Source: Turbatrix aceti (taxonomy: Eukaryota > Nematoda > Chromadorea > Rhabditida > Panagrolaimidae). Taken from it: a stretch of 12,681 nucleotides of DNA. Below are positions 8,401 to 12,681 of the stretch, piece after piece. Every line of letters starts with the position of its first letter. Position 1 is the first letter of the stretch. The notes under the pieces were generated by a model. That model saw nothing but the letters and a program-made list of their open reading frames with translations, did not search any database and had not been told where the DNA came from. Location: positions 1 to 12,681 of the forward strand of contig CAXAKE010000021.1 in NCBI GenBank assembly GCA_963969345.1. Reading direction: 5' to 3'. Made by a program: the position numbers and the translations under genes.

Positions 8401-8818
8401 TTGGCGGCTGTTTTCTTGGCACGGCAGCGACTGATGACGCGAAGTCATCATTCTGGTCAGCGGAGCAAGCGGCAAGCAGGTCGCGCGTTTTGTTGCGCCG
8501 GTCCCGGGTGGGACGCGCAATCATCGAGCCTGTCTACGGAGATCAGTGTTGTTGTGGCGTATGGATCCCGGTGGGTTGCTTTTATTTTGGAAAATACTGG
8601 ATAGAAAATTATATAAATTCATGATGCGTTGTTCTTTTTCAGCTCACACGTGCATCCTCTACACGTCTACACGTCTACATCCATTCACTTGCAATTTCCA
8701 GACGTGCTCAACTTTTACAGGGAGTGCCAAGGCGCCCTGCCAGGTTGGTTTTATAGCACAGCTTTACGGTATCCCTTCTAAAAATGCGCAAATTGCCTGG
8801 ATAGCGCTTAGTAAGTAA
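8401..8818 (+). other. GC-richer segment, possible exon remnant
   Basis: Composition rises sharply at 8400-8580 (for example GTCGCGCG, GGTCCCGGGTGGGACGCGC). An open plus-strand frame runs from just after a TGA near 8440 to the TAA at 8816. Inside it a possible 70-base intron (donor CCCG|GTGGGTT, acceptor TTCTTTTTCAG near 8640) and a donor-like TTA|GTAAGTAA near 8809 could mark exons. The peptide (…RRSVLLWRMDP, later CQVGFIAQLYGIPS) matches no family I know. Gene fragment, transposon remnant or chance frame are all possible. Confidence 0.2.
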
Positions 8819-8984
8819 TTCATAGTGTTTGGTATGCTTTTGCTTTTATTCCTTCTGGCGATCTTCCGAGTTTTAAAACGGCTCAATTTTCATTCAAACA
8901 GACTTATTGGCTTAGAAACTAGTATTATTGAACTACGGTTGGGGATTCTCAAAGCGTTACGCTACGACATACGGACTTCCGATT

Positions 8985-9265
8985 TTGTTTGAATAACGTA
9001 AAGCTTAGACATAGGCGAAAACGCATATCTCAGGTTCTGGGAAATAGGGAAATGCGGACATATTTGGCTTTGACAAATTTTAAATTGCGGATTAGGTTTT
9101 GAGGCTTAGGATAGTGCTAGTTCACAGAAAGAATAGTGCAGGTTAATGAAAATAACGAATAGCTGTAAGATTAGGATTATTGAATTGGAAATTAGGTGCT
9201 TGGAACCGTAGGCTTGGAACCGTTTTGAATAACGTATTACGTTGTAAAATTAGAAATGCGGTTTT
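8985..9265. repeat. Degenerate subtelomeric repeat remnants
   Basis: At 9025-9085, CTCAGG…GGGAA…GGAAATGCG…GGCTTTGAC is a decayed match to the end of the 139-base repeat. At 9233-9263, TATTACGTTGTAAAATTAG and AAATGCGGTT match the same repeat in inverted orientation. TTTGAATAACGTA occurs twice, at about 8988 and 9224. GAGGCTTAGG near 9099 is a short telomere-like match. Confidence 0.5.
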
Positions 9266-9630
9266 CGTTGATTAGAAATAAAATTTATTGTAAACTCGAC
9301 AGTAATTTTTTTCAATTGTGGGTACATATACTACTGTTGTTTAAAGTATTTAAACAATCTCTTGCTATTGCATAAAAACATCAGAAACTCTTTTTTTAAA
9401 GTTAACTTCACTAATTTATCGAACGTAGATTGTTAATAAGTTGGTTTCTCATATAAAAAATTTTAACTCATTTTTGGAGTAGAGGCAAAACTCAGAAAAC
9501 ATGTCGGATTTAGTAACATGATCGTCTTCAATAATTATTTTTGAGTCATCTAATAGTCTGATTATCAATCCGAACTGACGAAACGATGTGTAAGAAAATT
9601 TTCTTCCTAACGTTTGCTCAACTGTTAGAA
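9266..9630. other. Intergenic, no gene seen
   Basis: AT-rich sequence without an open frame of note, RNA gene or clear repeat. Confidence 0.5.
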
Positions 9631-9769
9631 AAACTTTAATGACGGCTGAGATACTGTAATTTAAATTTGAACCGCATTTCCAACTTCACAACGTAATATT
9701 AGGCGAATAAAGAATAGCGGATAGCTCAGGTGAAGGGAAGTAAGGAATAGCGTATATATCTGGCTTTGA
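9631..9769 (+). repeat. Subtelomeric direct repeat, copy 2
   Basis: Same orientation and boundaries as 6892-7030, with only a handful of substitutions over ~139 bases. Sequences outside both ends are unrelated, so this is a discrete unit and not part of a longer duplication. Confidence 0.9.
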
Positions 9770-9877
9770 CGAATAGTGGATTGTGGATAAGAAGCGAACT
9801 ATTGTTTGCTGTTAACATATTGCACTATAAGTTATTACAGGGTGAAAGCATTTTTTTAAACCATGCGGGATTCAACA

Positions 9878-10487
9878 AAACCAAAAATTTTACAGTAACT
9901 AGGTATTTTAGAACACATGATTTTTTGTTTTTGGCTGGCTGCCTTAGGCGGCTATACAGGAGCTAAAACAAAACTGAGAATTCACTGAATACATACCCGA
10001 ACTGGAGTGCCGCCAATTGAAAGGTGCCCCGATATTGGGTAAACATTTGTTTATCCCTGTTTTTGGTTTTTTGTCCCGCGCGCTTTGGTAAATTCTGTAA
10101 AAAGCCCCGTATTGCAATGAAGGGGTGCTAATAAATCTAGTGAGGTGCCATGACATCACCAATGCCGTTTCGGACTTTTTCTGTTTAATTCTGAACCCAA
10201 AATCCATAATGCCGATGGCCCTACCTGTTCAGAAATGATAAGTAAGTGGGGTGTTTGAATTTTTTGACAACAATAGAGGTTTATGAATCAAATGAAATTG
10301 CAGGGATATTAGTGCGCAAGATTTTAGGGCAACGGTAAAAATAAAAAGACCTTTACATTGACGTGCAGCCTAAATCAAAAAAGTTTTAGGTTTGTTTTGG
10401 CTTCTGTATCGCCGCCTAATGCAGCCAGGCAAAAACAACAAAAATCATGGGTTCCAAAACGTCTAGTTGTTGTATAATTTTTGGTTT
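9878..10487. mobile_element. Inverted-repeat (MITE-like) element, ~610 bases
   Basis: The left arm begins AAACCAAAAATTTTACAG (9878) and runs to about 9975. The right arm, read in reverse from 10487, begins AAACCAAAAATTATACAAC and runs to about 10385. The arms stay aligned for ~100 bases, including CATGATTTTTTG, GGCTG, TTAGGCGGC and ATACAG. The core (9976-10384) has no inverted match. No target duplication is clear. The 87-codon minus-strand frame inside (10207-9944) ends within the left arm and resembles no transposase. Confidence 0.8.
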
Positions 10488-10595
10488 CACTGGAATTTAT
10501 TTATTTATTTATTTCACCATTACTCAGTGGTTAGTTATCATTAGACCAGATGTTAGGAGGTACGAATGATGTCCACGTAGGTTTCACTGGAATTT
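10483..10595 (-). mobile_element. Second truncated retroelement tail, inverted, with 15-16-base target duplication
   Basis: The insert (about 10499-10580) is the inverse of the last ~80 bases of the element at 1350-1491, with an ATTT-type tail on the left. GTTTCACTGGAATTT is repeated perfectly at 10484-10498 and 10581-10595, with one more matching G at 10483 and 10580. The insertion lies on the very edge of the 9878-10487 element, so it is the younger of the two. It is more heavily 5'-truncated than the first copy. Confidence 0.92.
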
Positions 10596-10939
10596 GCTTG
10601 GTTTAATTGATTTGCCAATGAATGCTTGTAACCGTTACTTGTAGTCTGGTGCTGAGTATTAGGCTTCTGCTTCTACTGCAAGTTCACGGAAATATCGAAT
10701 AGCAGATAATTAGGATTATGAGCTATTGCGGAAAGATCCTTGGGGGCTTGGAAGTTTAGGTGCGGTTTAGAATTAGACGAACGGTGAATTCATGAGAGGT
10801 GCTAGCGGATATGATTTTGCGAACTAGCAGCTTTGCGACTTACAGTAGCGCTCAAATGTTTAAATGCAAACACATATTTGAATATTTGCTACCGTTAAAC
10901 GCCATGGATGAAGTCCATATTTTTGAGGTAGGACGTCCA
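10596..10939. other. Subtelomeric spacer with weak repeat motifs
   Basis: No gene is seen. Fragments such as TATTAGGCTTC (10660), TTCACGGAAATATCGAATAGCAGATAATTAGGATTATG and GGGGCTTGGAA parallel the sequence at 9100-9220 (TTCACAGAAAGAATAG, ATTAGGATTAT, GTGCTTGGAA), so both derive from one older subtelomeric unit. Confidence 0.45.
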
Positions 10940-11920
10940 TACCAGTGTCTTTAATATCGCCCAGTTTCGGACACATTGGATCAAAATTAAATTTTTGGTA
11001 TATTGATTTGTAAGATGTACGTGTTCAAATCTTTAAAGGCAAGGCGCTCAACCTCAAATTTTGCTAGGATATAAGCGACTTATGGACTTTTTATCCCGTA
11101 AACGAAATTTCCTAGGTGTGTATCATTGTTTAGAAGCGATACTCTTGATTCACGGTAGAACAATAGTCGGTTGACTCTGTTTTCCTAAGCACAATGCCCG
11201 TAAGCGTTGTATAATTTTTAGTGCTCTCAATATTGGTTTTAAAAAGGCTATGTTGATATCAAAAAATGTTAACAGAGTTTACAAGATGGTTGAATTTTCA
11301 TCTGCGTTAACCCCAACATTGGGATTTTTTAAACTGGTGTTGCATGGTCAAAATTTGGCATTGAATATACGGTATTTTCATTTTAAAATGGCGATCGTAC
11401 TAAATGACAGCAATACAAAACGTAATTACCGTCAACTAGGCAGTTCACGAAATTTCTCGGTTTAGCTCAATATTTAGACGTTGAGGTCTATCTGTGAATC
11501 ATATTGGTCATTAGTATTTTTTGGGGAATCAATTTTGTTCTTAGTAAATCGTTATCCCTGATGTAAAGCAACATGTAGGCAATCTTTTAAAGCCACGGGA
11601 CTTGCTTTTACAACTCAATTTTACAACCATTATTGAGACCACTAAAAATTAGACAACTCCTACAGGCACTGTCCTTTAAAAAACATGGTCAGCCGAAGTT
11701 TGTTCTACCGTGAATCAGGAAGTATCGCTTCCAAACAATGATACACCTAGGAAATTTTATTTACGGGATAGAAAGTCCATAGATCGCCTATATCCTAACA
11801 AAATTTAAGGTTGAGCGTCTTGCCTTTAAAGATGTGAACACGCACATCTTACAAATCGATATGCCAGAAATTTGTTTTTGATCCAATGTGTCCGAAACTT
11901 GGCGATATTAAAGACAGGTA
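10940..11920. mobile_element. Inverted-repeat DNA transposon, ~980 bases, abutting the telomere
   Basis: The left arm, 10940 to about 11246, and right arm, about 11617-11920, are inverted copies of about 305 bases. Outer ends read TACCAGTGTCTTTAATATCG and, inverted, TACCTGTCTTTAATATCG. TA at both termini suggests a Tc1/mariner-type TA target duplication; long arms are known in that superfamily. The arms have drifted apart, roughly one base in six to eight, so this is an old insertion. The core (11247-11616) has only a 71-codon frame without transposase features, so the element is non-autonomous. Confidence 0.82.
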
Positions 11921-12675
11921 TAGGCTTAGGCTTAGGCTTAGGCTTAGGCTTAGGCTTAGGCTTAGGCTTAGGCTTAGGCTTAGGCTTAGGCTTAGGCTTA
12001 GGCTTAGGCTTAGGCTTAGGCTTAGGCTTAGGCTTAGGCTTAGGCTTAGGCTTAGGCTTAGGCTTAGGCTTAGGCTTAGGCTTAGGCTTAGGCTTAGGCT
12101 TAGGCTTAGGCTTAGGCTTAGGCTTAGGCTTAGGCTTAGGCTTAGGCTTAGGCTTAGGCTTAGGCTTAGGCTTAGGCTTAGGCTTAGGCTTAGGCTTAGG
12201 CTTAGGCTTAGGCTTAGGCTTAGGCTTAGGCTTAGGCTTAGGCTTAGGCTTAGGCTTAGGCTTAGGCTTAGGCTTAGGCTTAGGCTTAGGCTTAGGCTTA
12301 GGCTTAGGCTTAGGCTTAGGCTTAGGCTTAGGCTTAGGCTTAGGCTTAGGCTTAGGCTTAGGCTTAGGCTTAGGCTTAGGCTTAGGCTTAGGCTTAGGCT
12401 TAGGCTTAGGCTTAGGCTTAGGCTTAGGCTTAGGCTTAGGCTTAGGCTTAGGCTTAGGCTTAGGCTTAGGCTTAGGCTTAGGCTTAGGCTTAGGCTTAGG
12501 CTTAGGCTTAGGCTTAGGCTTAGGCTTAGGCTTAGGCTTAGGCTTAGGCTTAGGCTTAGGCTTAGGCTTAGGCTTAGGCTTAGGCTTAGGCTTAGGCTTA
12601 GGCTTAGGCTTAGGCTTAGGCTTAGGCTTAGGCTTAGGCTTAGGCTTAGGCTTAGGCTTAGGCTTAGGCTTAGGC
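11921..12675 (+). repeat. Telomere, (TTAGGC)n
   Basis: A partial TAGGC (11921-11925) is followed by 125 perfect TTAGGC hexamers (11926-12675) with no variant repeat seen. TTAGGC is the nematode telomere repeat, and the G-rich strand runs toward the right end, as expected for a right-hand chromosome end. The visible length reflects the assembly and need not be the biological length. Confidence 0.99.
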
Positions 12676-12681
12676 GGCGGC
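12676..12681. other. GGCGGC at the contig end
   Basis: The final six bases break the hexamer register (…TTAGGC-GGC-GGC). Most likely read-end or assembly noise. Confidence 0.5.

Noticed and set aside
8166..8604. Overlapping frames at 8166-8399 and 8212-8604 (plus) and 8282-8524 (minus)
   Set aside because: They run across the 96-base tandem repeat with no ATG-led domain content; no family recognised.
9944..10207. 87-codon minus-strand frame inside the MITE-like element
   Set aside because: It crosses the arm boundary, has no transposase motif and no splice or promoter context.
11250..11465. 71-codon frame in the core of the telomere-proximal element
   Set aside because: Too short for a transposase, no catalytic DDE/D pattern or DNA-binding motif visible.
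11921..12675. Strong G-quadruplex array in the telomere
   Set aside because: TTAGGC has only two consecutive G per repeat, so only weak two-tetrad structures are expected.
1..12681. tRNA, rRNA or spliced-leader RNA genes
   Set aside because: No tRNA A/B box pair in context, no rRNA-like stretch and no SL1-type leader sequence seen on either strand.

Overview
The window is a nematode chromosome end, read from the subtelomere on the left to the telomere on the right. The last ~750 bases are an unbroken head-to-tail TTAGGC array, the nematode telomere repeat, with the G-rich strand running 5'->3' outward. AT-rich sequence, introns of about 50-150 bases, TTTCAG-type splice acceptors and AATAAA signals close to stop codons all fit a nematode. 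I cannot assign a species.

Layout. (1) 245-827: the last two exons of a single-pass membrane protein gene entering from the left. This is the only convincing protein-coding gene. (2) 1350-1491: a 5'-truncated non-LTR retroelement end with a 12-base target duplication. (3) 1641-2992: a large palindromic DNA element with ~600-base arms, flanked by TTAA. (4) 3056-3600: small hairpin and tandem repeats. (5) 3758-4486, minus strand: traces of a gene with a duplicated, partly decayed exon. (6) 4586-6890: a satellite array of 14 units of about 175 bases. (7) 6892-9769: subtelomeric repeat land. It holds a 139-base direct repeat at both ends, a ~500-base block of T-tracts spaced about 10 bases apart, and diverged duplicated units carrying GGCGGGAAA motifs on both sides of that block. 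(8) 9878-10487: an inverted-repeat (MITE-like) element. Beside it a second copy of the retroelement tail is inserted in the opposite orientation, with a 15-16-base target duplication. (9) 10940-11920: a second inverted-repeat element with ~305-base arms; its right terminus is joined directly to the telomere. (10) 11921-12681: the telomere.

There is no operon or pathway to reconstruct. The region shows how a chromosome end is built: one gene, then non-autonomous transposons, satellite and subtelomeric duplications, then the telomere. The strongest unusual signals are the helically phased T-tract block (resembling the periodic A/T clusters, PATCs, known from Caenorhabditis), the transposon-telomere junction, the satellite with its modular deletions, and the two retroelement insertions with intact target duplications. 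All functional statements are read from sequence only; no database comparison was possible.
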